Source: Arion vulgaris (lineage: Eukaryota; Mollusca; Gastropoda; Stylommatophora; Arionidae). From it: 64,000 nt of DNA. A program made the position numbers and the translations under genes. The notes beneath the pieces were generated by a model. The model did not search any database. It saw nothing but the letters and a program-made list of their open reading frames with translations, and had not been told where the DNA came from. Location of the stretch: positions 82,281,150-82,345,149 of the forward strand of contig CM036755.1 in the NCBI GenBank assembly GCA_020796225.1. The letters run 5' to 3'. Positions 44,709 to 54,984 of this stretch are shown here, piece by piece; the stretch's first letter is position 1; each line of letters starts with the position of its first letter.

Positions 44709-46879
44709 CACATATACACATGCTCACTCTACTCAACATCGATACGCTGCTCATACGATAGAGTGCAAAGGCCTTGTTCGAGAGGAAAGTGGCACTCAAG
44801 TGTGGTAATTGGTACTCTGCGCCAACAACAATTTCACCAGGCCTACCACAAGGGTCCCCATTATCTCCAGTACTATTCAATGTATTCACCATAATTATTA
44901 CACAGCAGCAACTATCTGGTAGGGGAAGGACAATGTCATTTGCAGACGACATCATGGTGCACAGACAGGGAAGAATCAGGGAGGAAATTACTAATAAGCT
45001 ACAGGAGGAGCTGGACATCATCATGACCTGGTGCGATGTCTCTGGTGCAACGATAAACCACACCGAAGCTGTGCTATCATGGTTCTCCCTAAACAACCAC
45101 ATTGTAAAGTCTGAAACACCAAATGTCAAAATAGACGGTCACACTATCATTCAAAAAGCGTCTATGAGCTATCTGGGTATAAAGTTTGATCGCAGTCTAT
45201 GCTTTATGGACCATATCGACCAAGTTATTGCCAAGGCTCGCAATGCACTATCCGTTCTGAAAATGATGGCCGCTGCTAACATTGAGCAACACCTTCTTGT
45301 GCTCTTGTACCAAGGCCTCGTTCTGTCATGTATAGAATATGCATGTGCTATCTTAACGATTAGTCCTACGCAGATAGTGAGACTGGAAAGAATTCAGAAT
45401 GAGACTATGCGCATCATTCTGGGATGCACCAAAGATACACCAGGAGTGTCAATAAGATTCCTTCTTGACCTCCCCACTATTGCTCACAATTGAGACTTGG
45501 AGGGTTCGATCTTATCTTAAAATCAACGCAAACAAAGACCATCCCCTCCTTGAAGAACTCGGTAATGAGAAAAGTTGTAGACTTAAGAGAGGCAGATCAT
45601 GGCTGAGTCAGGTAGAAGGTACCCTTGGGAACATATGTGAACCTTCCGGAATTGAACCAGGAGAGGAATGGATCGCTGTGCTACCCCAATTTCATACTGC
45701 TTTTACAGTCATTACATCCATTAAGAAAAACTGTGAACAAAATAATCTATCACTAGTCAACGCGGAGGTTGAGGCTGTCTTGAATGACCTCGTCAATGAA
45801 ACTTACTTACTTTACTTAATCCCGTCATGCCTAGTGACACATGGGGCTTCAGAAAGGACTTTCCATGCTCTCCTGTCCCCTGCAACCTTCAGCGCAGAGC
45901 CCCACGTCAGAGATGCGGTGTCCAGTTCCTCTTCCATCATGCGCTCCATGTTGTCCGTGGTCTGCCTTTCTTTCTCTTTCCCTCTGGTGTCCAAGTGAGG
46001 GCTATCCTTGCAGGCATTTCTTGTCTCATTCTCATAACATGTCCGAGCCATTTCCATCTTCTCTTTTTGAGTATGTCATTCATTGCCTCTTGTCTTGTGT
46101 CTTGGAGTAGTTGGTTATTGGATATTTTTACTGGCCAAAAGATTCCCAAGATTCTGCGAAGACAAGAGTGGTGGAAAACTGACAACCTGCTAGTATCTCC
46201 TTTGGTCATCCTCCAACACTCCGATCCGTAGAGCAAAACTGGCAAAACAATGCTTTTATAGAGTTTAAGCTTTGCGTCAATGAAACAGATGCAGTAATCT
46301 ACACTGATGGTTCAGTCATTCGTCAACAACGCTGTGCGTGGGCTTTTTCTGCACACTCAGGAGGAAAAATAATAGGAGAGGCCAGTGGGGCCTACGCGAC
46401 AACCACAAGTAGTTTGACGATGGAGGTACGGGCAGTTACAGAGGCGATGACATGGTTGGCATGGTGAGACGGAACTGGGTGGAGGTACTGGTACAGACAG
46501 GGATCAAAGAAATAACCTTCATTTTTGTCCCTGGACACGCAGGAGTCAGGGGTAATGAACGAGCTGACAGATTGGCTGGTATGGCCACAGTATCCGAGGG
46601 TGCTGCAATGGACCAAAATGACATTCTTAACGCACTGCGAGAGTCTTTACGAACAGAAGTTTCAGGGTTGCGAGTCCCATTCGCTGACCAGATTGAGAGA
46701 GATGGGTATCAAGATTGGTGCAGCCCGTAAAGAACAACATACCAAATATGGAAAGAGACTGATTAATCAACATCGGACTGGCGTGTTCGGCCAATGGACG
46801 CTGCTGGATTTGCTGAGGCGGAGATCGGAGCACCTATGGACATGTCCGGAGTGCTATGATGATAGTCCTCTGATAACTG
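44709..46879 (+). mobile_element. Non-LTR retrotransposon (RT + RNase H) inserted in EGF exon 8
   Basis: 5'-truncated in RT: 'GLPQGSPLSPVLFNVFTIII', 'MSFADDIMVHRQG' (FADD), 'MSYLGIKFDRSLCFMDHI', 'LERIQNETMRIILGCTKD'. After a nested element come RNase H parts 'AVIYTDGSVIRQQRCAWAF' and 'FVPGHAGVRGNERADRLAG', and a Cys-containing end 'HLWTCPECYDDSP'. Relative of family F (24895-27260). The exon sums to 144 of 147 bp across the insertion, so 3 exon bases were lost and no target duplication is seen. Confidence 0.88.
45803..46274 (-). mobile_element. Retrotransposon tail nested inside the exon-8 retrotransposon
   Basis: Flanked by perfect 12-bp duplications CGTCAATGAAAC (45791-802, 46275-86). The minus-strand frame reads 'LLYGSECWRMTKGDTSRLSV', 'RWKWLGHVMRM' and 'GKRKKGRPRTTW', the tail of a different non-LTR family. 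Its 3' end is a (TAAG)n-like run at the left border. Removing it restores the host RT/RNase H frame at 'NETDAVIYTDG'. Confidence 0.92.
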
Positions 46880-46992
46880 ATCTACCTGCTCTCCATTCTG
46901 TATGTTGGGCAAGAATAACATAGCAGAATGGGATCACATTAATGGAACTTGTGAATGTCAGCGTGGATATGATATTCCTTGGTGTAATCAGA
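46880..46992 (+). pseudogene. EGF-like exon 8, 3' piece
   Basis: Resumes at 'STCSPFC', continues 'MLGKNNIAEWDHINGTCEC' and ends DIPWCNQ with donor GTAAGA. The fifth cysteine is Trp (TGT to TGG), which would leave an unpaired cysteine, and Thr before Pro-Trp is Ile. The changes fit loss of constraint after the insertion. Confidence 0.9.
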
Positions 46993-47091
46993 GTAAGAAT
47001 ATTTCTTCCTTTTTTCATTTTCTTCATGCGTTCTACATCATCTACTTGTTAAACCACTCTTTGCAGTCTGTATGTGATTTGTTCCTTCGAG

Positions 47092-47280
47092 TGTGAGTTT
47101 GTTGTGCAAGTTATTATCCTATGTGACATTGCATATATCGGTGAAACTGGCAAAATGCTTAGTGACCGTTTTGGTCAACACTTACGTGATCTACACAAAT
47201 GCTCTTTGACCTCTGTAGCCACTCATTTCAATGGAACGGACCATTTGGGAGCTCGCAATATTGAGGTCACAGCCATTTGA
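47092..47280 (+). mobile_element. Penelope-like element, GIY-YIG endonuclease fragment
   Basis: The frame reads 'CDIAYIGETGKMLSDRFGQH' then 'THFNGTDHLGARNIEVTAI'. Tyr-Ile-Gly followed at ~10 residues by Arg-Phe-x-x-His fits the end of the GIY-YIG core and its Arg helix as seen in Penelope retroelements. The GIY part and the RT are missing. A shorter copy at 51212-51297 is part of the block duplication. Confidence 0.65.
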
Positions 47281-47629
47281 TCATGTTCCTCTGATGATCG
47301 AAGTGGATTTGCTCTAGAGAATCGTTTTCCATCTATATATGGTACCTTGCGACCTCATGGACTCGACACAACATTCCTATGCTTCTTAGTACTGTCTGTT
47401 CTCATGCCCCATACTCTATATGTATGTATGTTAAATGTATATATGTTATCTATATTTTTATTTTATTATTAACCTTTTTTTCCACTTCTACTTTTTTTGC
47501 ATTGATTTCGTTATTCGTTTTTAGTCACAGATTTTCATTTTAGGGCTGTTAGTAATTTATTGTCTGCTTCTATATGTTGTGTGCAGAGTAAGAAGTGAAT
47601 TTCTTCACTTCTATTGTCTCCTTTGCTTG

Positions 47630-47875
47630 ATCTTCTTCTTCTTTACATTAGTTCTTTACGACCAATTTTAATCACTCTTTGTGATATGTTTGATCTTTGC
47701 CAAGAACGTGTATACGTTGCACATTGGTTTGGTAGGCCTCTAAACGCATAGACTTCTACACATTTAGGACATGTGCATCCGATTTCAGCCAAACCTCCTT
47801 AGTCACCTCTTACGACATGCGTGGTAGGTAACAGTGGTTCTATTCTTTACACCCCAAATTTGGGCCCCAGTAACA
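47630..47875 (-). repeat. SINE-like family B, near full length
   Basis: 'cttcttcttctttacattag' tail, 'ccaagaacgtgtatacgttg', 'cgcatagacttctacacatt' and 'cttacgacatgcgtggtagg' head, ending 'aatttgggcccc'. Inserted in the Penelope-associated 3' region (absent from the paralogous block at 52960-53300). Confidence 0.85.
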
Positions 47876-48090
47876 ACTTTGCTTGATAAATCCCTTTTGG
47901 TCGAAATGTTGCTGTATATCGTTATTGTTTTTGTAAAACTAGAGTACTTTGTTTTTACGTGTTTTGCCATAGTTATGTTCCTGCAGACCTGTATGCCACA
48001 CATCTGGTTTCTGCATGTTTTTGTGTATTTTTTTTTTGCCTCCCTAAACCAGTTAAATACTTTGTAATCTGTGCATTATTGAACTAATTC
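47876..48090 (+). mobile_element. Penelope-associated terminal repeat
   Basis: 'ttgataaatcccttttggtcgaaat' (stem degraded) then 'gttgctgtat' and the 'gtaaaactagagtactttg' block. The paralogue at 53099 lies in the next block. Sequence order after the GIY-YIG piece supports a Penelope 3' terminus. Confidence 0.6.
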
Positions 48091-48395
48091 ATGTTTAGAA
48101 ATACAAGAATTTACTTATCATCATCATCAAGTAGCTTGTCCCTTCCTGAACTTGTCTTCCATGACAGCAGTCCTGAAAAACTCTCTGTTCTGTGCAAGTT
48201 TACTGGCATCAGCAGCAGTCATTCTCAGATCGTCAATGACATCTTGCACCCATCGTCTTCTAGGTCTTCCTCTCATTCTTCTTCCAGGCACCATTCCCTC
48301 TAAAGTTATCTTCTCTAAGCTCTCATGTCGTTTGATGTGTCCGAAATATTTAATTTTCCTTGATGTTATGCTCTTTGATAGCCAACTCTCTTTAA

Positions 48396-50105
48396 CCCTT
48401 TCGCTCTGTATTATTTTGACCTCAGGAAGCATTTATTTTGCAATTCAAATTTGACATTCAACGTCAGTTAGTCTTTCTTTCTTTCTCGAATCCTGTTTGC
48501 CTCACAGCGTCAGGTCAGGAAGAGATTTCTAAAACGGGCCCTAGTATGCGCTTTGTAAATAGTCTCTTTCGTCGCCTCTGTTATCTCTGAGGTCTATCTT
48601 TTGCGTGGCCGGCCTTTTGCTTTGTGCCCATTGTATTGGAGCAGCATTGCTCTTTGAGGTGCACTGTCTGATGGTAATCTGCTTACGTGGCGAACCATTT
48701 AATTTGTTGTTTCTTGATGAAGTCTAGTACTGATGTTGTACCCACTTTTTCCTGATGTTTTCATTTCTCAACCGGTCTCTTCTTGTTACACCCAGCATTC
48801 TGCGTAAACACTTCATCTCTGTTGTGACTAGTTTTCTTCTATCGTTTGTTGTCAGCGTCCAGGTTTTGCACTGGTAACATAATGTGAGGAGAAAGATTGT
48901 GTTGAACATTGCTCTTTTGTGTTCATGGTGACGTGTTTGCATCTTAAAATTGGCGCCATTTGCCCTATCATTTGATTTGCTTTGTTACATCTGTGTTGAA
49001 TTTCATTAGTAGTTCTTCCGTTTGCTGAAAAAATGCTCCCCAGGTATGTGAAGTCTTTTACTTGATTTAGTGGGCGATTGTGGATGGAGATATTGGTAGT
49101 GCTTTCCTCTCTGGCGAATGTCATTACTTCTGTTTTATCAATGTTTATTCTCATGTTGTATTCGTTACATGCTAACTGGAGTCTGTTGATGTGTTGTTGT
49201 AGCTGTTCTTCTGTTGTTGATATGATTGCCTGATCGTCTGCAAAAAGAAATTCATTTAAGAGCTCTCCGAGGTTGTTTCCTTCGCTGGTCAGTTAGTAAT
49301 AACCTTTATAACTCTAGTACTATTTCTCTAAAGTATGACATATTATATATTAAATTGTTGCTAATTGGATGTGGAATACATTAATATAATAATATTTTAC
49401 ATCAGGTGATATACGTTTGAGAAAATTAGATTATTGTAGCATGACTATTTTAAAAAACAAAAAATCATAACAAATATTTTTACTGTTGGGGTTGTATTAC
49501 ATCTTAATATTCATAGATCTTTCCAGAAGTAGCAGTTAAATGAAGATAATCCATGTGCGAACATATGCTATAAGTTTCATCTAATTAGGTTCAGTAGTTT
49601 TTATAATATTCACTTTTTAGTGTGGACATGTCAATAAATGGAATGTGGAACGCCCATTCTTTAGATGCAATTATTACATTAGTCTTACAACTATCGGCAC
49701 TGCATTTCATAAACAATCAAATGTCGTTATTACCATCAATTAAATATTCTTCATTAGCATCACAAGTTATAATTTGATCTAACAATACTCAAGAGTGTAC
49801 TGTAAAAACTCATCTTGGTCTTTATGACAAGGTTGACAATTGTCGGAAACATCGTTTAAAACAAAATGTGACTCGACTTTAATATAATAATATACTGCTT
49901 TCCCTCTTTCAAATCTTTGTTAAATGGAGATAGTAATGTACCTACATATATGTACTTTCCGTTTCTGAAGATAATCTTAACTTCAGTAAAGGGGTTGTGA
50001 AGATACATTCGATTTTGTGACCATACATCCAAAAGCCGATATAACGGTTTTGCAACATCATGAACATTACCTGAACCGACATATCGGCTCTGCAGTCCCG
50101 CTTGG
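48396..50105 (-). mobile_element. TTAA-flanked element T, copy 3, with nested insertion
   Basis: TTAA at 48392-95 and 50106-09. Termini CCCTTTCGCTCTGTATT and CCAAGCGGGACTGC. Removing the nested element leaves ~885 bp matching copy 2. The paralogous locus at 53598-53605 (block 3) is an empty TTAA site. The inner frame keeps 'RMYLHNPFTEVK' and 'RNGKYIYVGTLLS.FNKDLKEGKQ' but is disrupted later by an insertion near 49800. Confidence 0.9.
48472..49287 (-). mobile_element. Non-LTR retrotransposon fragment nested in element T
   Basis: Flanked by 9-bp duplications GTCAGTTAG (48463-71, 49288-96). Minus-strand frame: 'INIDKTEVMTFAREES', 'VKDFTYLGSIFSANGRTTNE', 'RKLVTTEMKCLRRMLGVTRR', the RT-thumb to connector of the same family as 62290-62990. 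816 bp, truncated at both ends of the ORF. Confidence 0.88.
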
Positions 50106-50202
50106 TTAATATTAAGCTGTTGCAGAACAGAAGAATTTGTTCTTTTCTCTGTCCATGATATTTTAAGTACTCTTCTGTAGCATTTGCATTCAAAGACATT
50201 AC

Positions 50203-50335
50203 CTCCTTATGGACCAAATGCCACACTACGTGGCATTGTGTTGATACCTTTTACCAGGAGCCACACTAAAGGGTGTTTTTATTCTAAAAACAAATGGCTT
50301 GTTAAAACATGGCTTTTGCTCTGGTCCACTAAGAG
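50203..50335. mobile_element. piggyBac-like MITE D, 133 bp
   Basis: Right side 'ctctggtccactaagag' + TTAA (50336-39). Left side TTAC + 'CTCCTTATGGACCA' (diverged). It holds the hairpin GCCAC-ACTAC-GTGGC. It lies inside element S. The block 3 counterpart is at 53690-53821, so it predates that duplication. Confidence 0.8.
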
Positions 50336-50658
50336 TTAATGATCTTCGCTTTGTATTGGTCCATGTCTCACAACTATATGTTGCCATGGGAAAAACACAG
50401 GCTATTAAACACTTAATTTTTGATCTTATTTCATTTCCTTCCATAGGTTAGTTAGTTCTTTTAGTTTTTGCAAAGCAATGCTCAGTCTTCTTATAATTTC
50501 TTTTACATCGTTTCTGGCAATTTTTAAACAATGCCCAAAGGTATTCAAAGTTGTAGACTTTTGATTTGATTTTATGACCGTTGACACATATATTAGCCAT
50601 CAATTTTGTTTTATAAGTTGTAATTTGCTTATACATATTTGAAATATTAATTCTTCAG

Positions 50659-50805
50659 GCTGTCCAGTATTAACATTTGGTGAAGGTTGTAAATCTACCT
50701 GCTCTCAGTTCTGTGTGTTGAATAAAATGAGCAAACCAGAGTGTGATCCCATCAACGGAACTTGTGAATGTCAGCGTGGATATGATACTCCTTGGTGTAA
50801 TCAAA
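50659..50805 (+). CDS. EGF-like exon 9 (type A, block 2)
   Basis: Acceptor 'ttaattcttcag', donor GTAAGT, phase 1-1. Starts CPVLTFGEGCKSTCSQFC, loop 'VLNKMSKPEC', ends RGYDTPWCNQ. Nearly identical to exon 11 (Ser for Arg in 'MSKPEC'). Confidence 0.95.
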
Positions 50806-50952
50806 GTAAGTCTTAGTTGTTGACTAATTTGTCTTTGTAAGACAATTGTAAGACAATAAATTGTCTGTTATAAATTATTTTGATGCAAGTGGCCTATCTC
50901 TCAATAGATATTGTATGGCACATATTGAATGTATCACTCATTTATCTCTCAG

Positions 50953-51099
50953 GTTGTCCAGCAGGAACATTTGGTAAAGGCTGTTCATCTACCTGCTCTC
51001 AGTTCTGTATGTTGGGCAAGAATAACATAGCAGAATGTGATCACATTAATGGAACTTGTGAATGTCAGCGTGGATATGATACTCCTTGGTGTAATCAGA
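50953..51099 (+). CDS. EGF-like exon 10 (type B, block 2)
   Basis: 294 bp downstream of exon 9 across a 147-bp intron. Starts CPAGTFGKGCSSTCSQFC, loop 'MLGKNNIAEC', ends RGYDTPWCNQ. Donor GTAAGA followed by the same intron sequence as after exon 8, which ties blocks 1 and 2 together. Confidence 0.95.
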
Positions 51100-51297
51100 G
51101 TAAGAATATTTCTTCCTTTTTTCATTTTCTTCATTCGTTCTATCTACATCAGCTACTTGTTAAACCACTCTTTGCAGTCTGTATGTGATTTGTTCCTTCG
51201 AGTGTGAGTTTGTTGTGCAAGTTATGTTCCTATGTGACAAGGCATATATCGGTGAAGCTGGCAAAATGCTTAGTGACCGTTTTGGTCAACACTTATG
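51100..51297 (+). repeat. Block-duplicated intron with GIY-YIG remnant
   Basis: Aligns with 46993-47190 (for example 'aatatttcttccttttttca', 'tttgttccttcgagtgtgag'). The GIY-YIG piece reads 'AYIGEAGKMLSDRFGQHL' then stops where another retrotransposon tail was inserted. Confidence 0.8.
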
Positions 51298-51535
51298 ACT
51301 TCTTCTCCCTTCCCCTAGGGAAGCATAGGTCCGCAACCAAGGCCTTCCAAGCCCGCCTGCCTATCCAAGGACATCCTTTCCAGATCTCTACTCTGTCCCC
51401 ATTTTTTGCATTCTGTCTCCGACTCCGTCTCCAGGTGTTCCTGGGTCTTCCCCTACCTCTATTGCCCTGGGGTTCCATCGGAGAGCTTGTCTTGTGATGT
51501 TGTTAGGGGATTTCCTCAGTGTGTGTTCTATCCAG
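51298..51535 (-). mobile_element. Non-LTR retrotransposon C-terminal tail
   Basis: The minus-strand frame reads 'GNRGRGRPRNTWRRSRR' then 'RRAWKALVADLCFPRG'. Single-copy counterpart of the region expanded at 3841-4425. Absent from the paralogous position in block 1. Confidence 0.85.
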
Positions 51536-51610
51536 GTACAACCTCCTGGACTCAACACACTACATTCCTATGCTTCTTAGTACTGTCTGTTCTCATGTCC
51601 CATATTCTAT

Positions 51611-51618
51611 ATGTTAAA

Positions 51619-51698
<80 letters not shown>

Positions 51699-51876
51699 TC
51701 AGTTATCAGTTATATGAGGACTATCATCATAGCACTTCGGACATGTCCATATGTGCTCCGATCTCCGCCTCAGCAAATCCAGCAGCGTCCAGCGACCCGA
51801 CACACCAGTTCGATGTTCATTAATCACAACATACACACACATATATATAGATATACATATATATACACACACACAC

Positions 51877-51944
<68 letters not shown>

Positions 51945-51960
51945 TATATATATAAATATA
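51611..51960. repeat. (TA)n/(CA)n microsatellites around a retrotransposon 3' end
   Basis: About 33 TA units at 51618-51686, then (CA)n. A reverse-oriented family F-like 3' end at 51703-51832 ('cggacatgtccatatgtgct', 'cagcaaatccagcagcgtcc'). Then a further long TA/CA tract to 51960. The retrotransposon's own tail probably seeded one of the tracts. Confidence 0.9.
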
Positions 51961-51961
51961 T

Positions 51962-52905
51962 GTGCTACAACACCTCATGGACAGATTTGCTACAGCATCA
52001 AATCAATTCGGCCTGACCATCAGCCTGAAGAAAACAGATACAATGTTCCAGGATATTAGCAGAGCCCCATCTATCAACATTGGTAGTCATACGCTTGAAG
52101 TAGTCAACACCTTTACCTACCTTGGCTCTGTCATCAGCAGCAACCTCTCCCTCGATGATGAAATTAGTAGTCGCATTGGGAAGGCCTCCACTACTTTGTT
52201 TAAATTAGCAAAGCGTGTATGGAAAAACAGGGCACTCACAAGAACCACCAAGACACAAGTATATAAGGCTTGTGTTCTCAGCACTCTGCTGTATGGTAGT
52301 GAGACATGTACCACATATGCTAGACAAGAACATCGCCTCAACACCTTCCTCATGTGCTGTCTCAGGCGAATATACAACATCCGATGGCAAGACCACATCT
52401 CCAACATAGAAGTCCTGGACAGTGCTAGCATTCCAAGCATGTACACATTGCTGAGTCAGCGACGACTGAGATGGCTGGGACACGTGTGCCGTATGAGCGA
52501 TGATAGAATCCCAAAGAACATACTATATGGTCAACTCGCATCTGATGCTAGACAACATGGGCACCCATTATTACGCTTCATTGACACCTGCAAGCGTAAT
52601 CTAACTTCATGTGGCATAGACAAAAAACACTGGGAGTGGCTGGTCAAAGACAGGCAAGCATGGCGAGCGGCAGTGAGGGGCGGCTCAAAAAGAAAAGAAG
52701 AAAAACAATATCATTTGTGGAGGCAAAAGAGAGTGCAGATGACAGAGAGAACATCCTATGTATTAGCTCTAGTCTCCAGTTTTACCTGCAGCAACTGTGT
52801 CAAGGATTGCCACTCCAGAATAAGCCATTACAGCCACATGAAACGTCATTCAGCGCAGAACATACTACGTGACGCAAGACCTATTGTCTCCTGAGACAAA
52901 GAGGC
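51962..52905 (+). mobile_element. Non-LTR retrotransposon ORF2 C-terminal half, open frame, C2H2 end
   Basis: A 310-codon uninterrupted frame starting in late RT ('DRFATASNQFGLTISLKKTD'). It continues 'VVNTFTYLGSVISSNLSLDD', 'LLYGSETCTTYARQEHRL', 'RLRWLGHVCRMSDDRIPKNI' and 'DRQAWRAAVRGG'. It ends with a C2H2-like finger 'FTCSNCVKDCHSRISHYSHM'. Same group as the degraded copy at 2676-3380 but much younger: no stop over 0.9 kb. Sits within the microsatellite region. Confidence 0.9.
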
Positions 52906-52919
52906 CAATGATGATATAT

Positions 52920-53315
52920 ATATATTTTTGATTTTTATTGTTTTCCTTCTTTATTCCACTTCTTCTTTTTTGCATTTATTTTGTTATTCGTTTTTAGTAA
53001 CAGATTTTTATTTTAGGTCCGTTAGAAATTTATTGTCTGATTCTATATGTGGTGCTTCAAGTAAGAGGTGCATTTCTTCACTTCTATTGTTTCCTTTGCT
53101 TGATAAAGGCCTTTTGATTGAAATGTTGCTGTATATGTTTTTGTAAAACTACAGCACTTTGTTTTTACATGTTTTGCCATGGTTATGTTTCTGCAGACCT
53201 GTATGCCAACACATTTGGTTTCTGCATGTTTATATTTTTCCGCCTCCCTAAACCAGTTGAATACTTTGTAATCTGTGCATTGTTGAATTAATTAATGTTA
53301 AGAAATACAAGAATT
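52920..53315 (+). repeat. Block 3 copy of Penelope-associated intron region
   Basis: Aligns with 47500-47560 plus 47876-48110 without the SINE B: 'ttattcgtttttagtaacag', 'ataaaggccttttgattgaaa', 'tgtaaaactacagcactttg', 'ctgtgcattgttgaattaat'. Confidence 0.8.
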
Positions 53316-53323
53316 TACTTCTC

Positions 53324-54091
53324 ATCACCATCATCAAGTAGCTTGTCCCTTCCGGAACTTGGCTGCCATGATAGCAGTCCTGAAAAACTCTCTGTTCTAT
53401 GTAAGTTGACTGGCTTCAGTAGCAGTCATTCTCAGATCGTCAATGACATCTTGCACACATCGTCTTCTAGAGCTTCCTCTCATTCTTCTTCCAGGCACCA
53501 TTCCCTCTAAAATTAACTTCTCTAAGCTCTCATGTCATTTGATGTGTCAGAAATATTTAATTTTCCTTGATGTTATGTTCTTTGATAGTCAATTCTTTTT
53601 AATATTAAGCTGTTGCAGAACAGAAGAATTTGTTCTTTTCTATGTTCATGTTATTCTAATTACTCTTCTACAGCATTTGCATTCAAAGCCTTGGGACTAA
53701 ACGCCACACTACGTGGCTTTGGGTTTGGCACCTTTTTACCAGGAGCCACACTAAAAGGAGTTTTTTATTCTAAATACAAATGGCATGTAAAAACATGACT
53801 TTTGCTCTGGTCCACTGAGAGTTAATGATCTTTTTCGCCTCTTTGTCATTGGTCCATGGCTCACAACCATATGTTGCCAAGGAAAAATTTAAACACTTAA
53901 TTTTTTTATGTCAGTTCCCCTTCCATAGGTTAGTTAGTTCTTTTAGTTTTTGCAAAGCAATGCTCATCCTTCTTTTAATTTCTTTTATAGCATTCCCGTC
54001 ATTTGTCAGCAATGCTCCAAGGCATTCAAAGTTGCAGACTCTTTTGATTTTGTGGCCGTTGACACATATATTAGCCACCAATTCTGTTTTA
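53324..54091 (-). mobile_element. Non-LTR element S, block 3 copy
   Basis: Same RT-thumb-to-tail segment as in block 2 but without element T: the stretch near 53598-53605 reads straight through TTAATATTAAG. Borders 'ttacttct' and 'tcacttat'. Interrupted only by MITE D at 53690-53821. Confidence 0.8.
53690..53821. mobile_element. piggyBac-like MITE D (diverged)
   Basis: Right end 'ctctggtccactgagag' + TTAA (53822-25), hairpin GCCAC-ACTAC-GTGGC. The left terminus is eroded. Paralogue of 50203-50335. Confidence 0.75.
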
Positions 54092-54125
54092 TCACTTATA
54101 CATATTTGAAATATTAATTCTTCAG

Positions 54126-54272
54126 GCTGTCCAGTATTAACATTTGGTGAAGGTTGTAAATCTACCTGCTCTCAGTTCTGTGTGTTGAATAAAATGAGGA
54201 AACCAGAATGTGATCCCATCAACGGAACTTGTGAATGTCAGCGTGGATATGATACTCCTTGGTGTAATCAAA
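54126..54272 (+). CDS. EGF-like exon 11 (type A, block 3)
   Basis: Acceptor 'ttaattcttcag', donor GTAAGT, phase 1-1. Starts CPVLTFGEGCKSTCSQFC, loop 'VLNKMRKPEC', ends RGYDTPWCNQ. Confidence 0.95.
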
Positions 54273-54419
54273 GTAAGTCTTAGTTGTTGACTAATTTGTC
54301 TTTATAAGACAATTGTAAGACAATAAATTATCTGTTATAAATTTCTTTGATGGAAGTGGCCTATCTCTCAATAGATATTGTATGGCACATATTGAATGTA
54401 TCACTCATTTATCTCTCAG

Positions 54420-54566
54420 GTTGTCCAGCAGGAACATTTGGTAAAGGCTGTTCATCTACCTGCTCTCAGCTCTGTATGTTGGGCAAGAATAACATAGCAG
54501 AATGTGATCACATTAATGGAACTTGTGAATGTCAGCGTGGATATGATACTCCTTGGTGTAATCAAA
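54420..54566 (+). CDS. EGF-like exon 12 (type B, block 3)
   Basis: 294 bp after exon 11. Starts CPAGTFGKGCSSTCSQLC (Leu where the array has Phe), loop 'MLGKNNIAEC', ends RGYDTPWCNQ. Donor GTAAGT. Confidence 0.95.
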
Positions 54567-54713
54567 GTAAGTCTTAGTTGTTGACTAATTTGTCTTTATA
54601 AGACAATTGTAAGACAATAAATTGTCTGTTATAAATTTCTTTGATGGAAGTGGCCTATCTCTCAATAGATATTGTATGGCACATATTGAATGTATCACTC
54701 ATTTATCTCTCAG

Positions 54714-54860
54714 GTTGTCCAGCAGGAACATTTGGTAAAGGCTGTTCATCTACCTGCTCTCAGCTCTGTATGTTGGGCAAGAATAACATAGCAGAATGTG
54801 ATCACATTAATGGAACTTGTGAATGTCAGCGTGGATATGATACTTCTTGGTGTAATCAGA
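54714..54860 (+). CDS. EGF-like exon 13 (type B, block 3, recent copy)
   Basis: 294 bp after exon 12 and differing from it by 2 of 147 bases (one Pro to Ser, giving DTSWCNQ). The two preceding introns differ by 1 of 147. It shares the Leu in 'CSQLC'. The youngest duplication in the array. Confidence 0.95.
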
Positions 54861-54984
54861 GTAAGTCTTAGTTGTTGACTAATTTGTCTTTATAAGGAAA
54901 TTGTAAGACAATAAATTGTCTGTTATTGTATGCAACTTTAGACACAAATAGCATATCTCTTAAAAAATGTGGTTACAATCCTTG

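Larger units (their letters stand above)
48119..50624 (-). mobile_element. Non-LTR element S, block 2 copy, heavily interrupted
   Basis: Minus strand: 'ANICVNGHKIKSKVYNFEYL' (50640-50450, RT thumb), 'RKEQILLFCNSL' (50110-50200), 'IKYFGHIKRHESLEKITLEG', 'RMRGRPRRRWVQDVIDDLRM' (48390-48127). Split by the TTAA elements at 48396-50105 and 50203-50335. Borders show 'ttacttat' (48111) and 'ttgcttat' (50625), and block 1 has the uninterrupted site at 44058-44066. Confidence 0.8.

Noticed and set aside
51611..52059. Tyr-Ile repeat frames
   Set aside because: Translation of (TA)n/(CA)n microsatellites.
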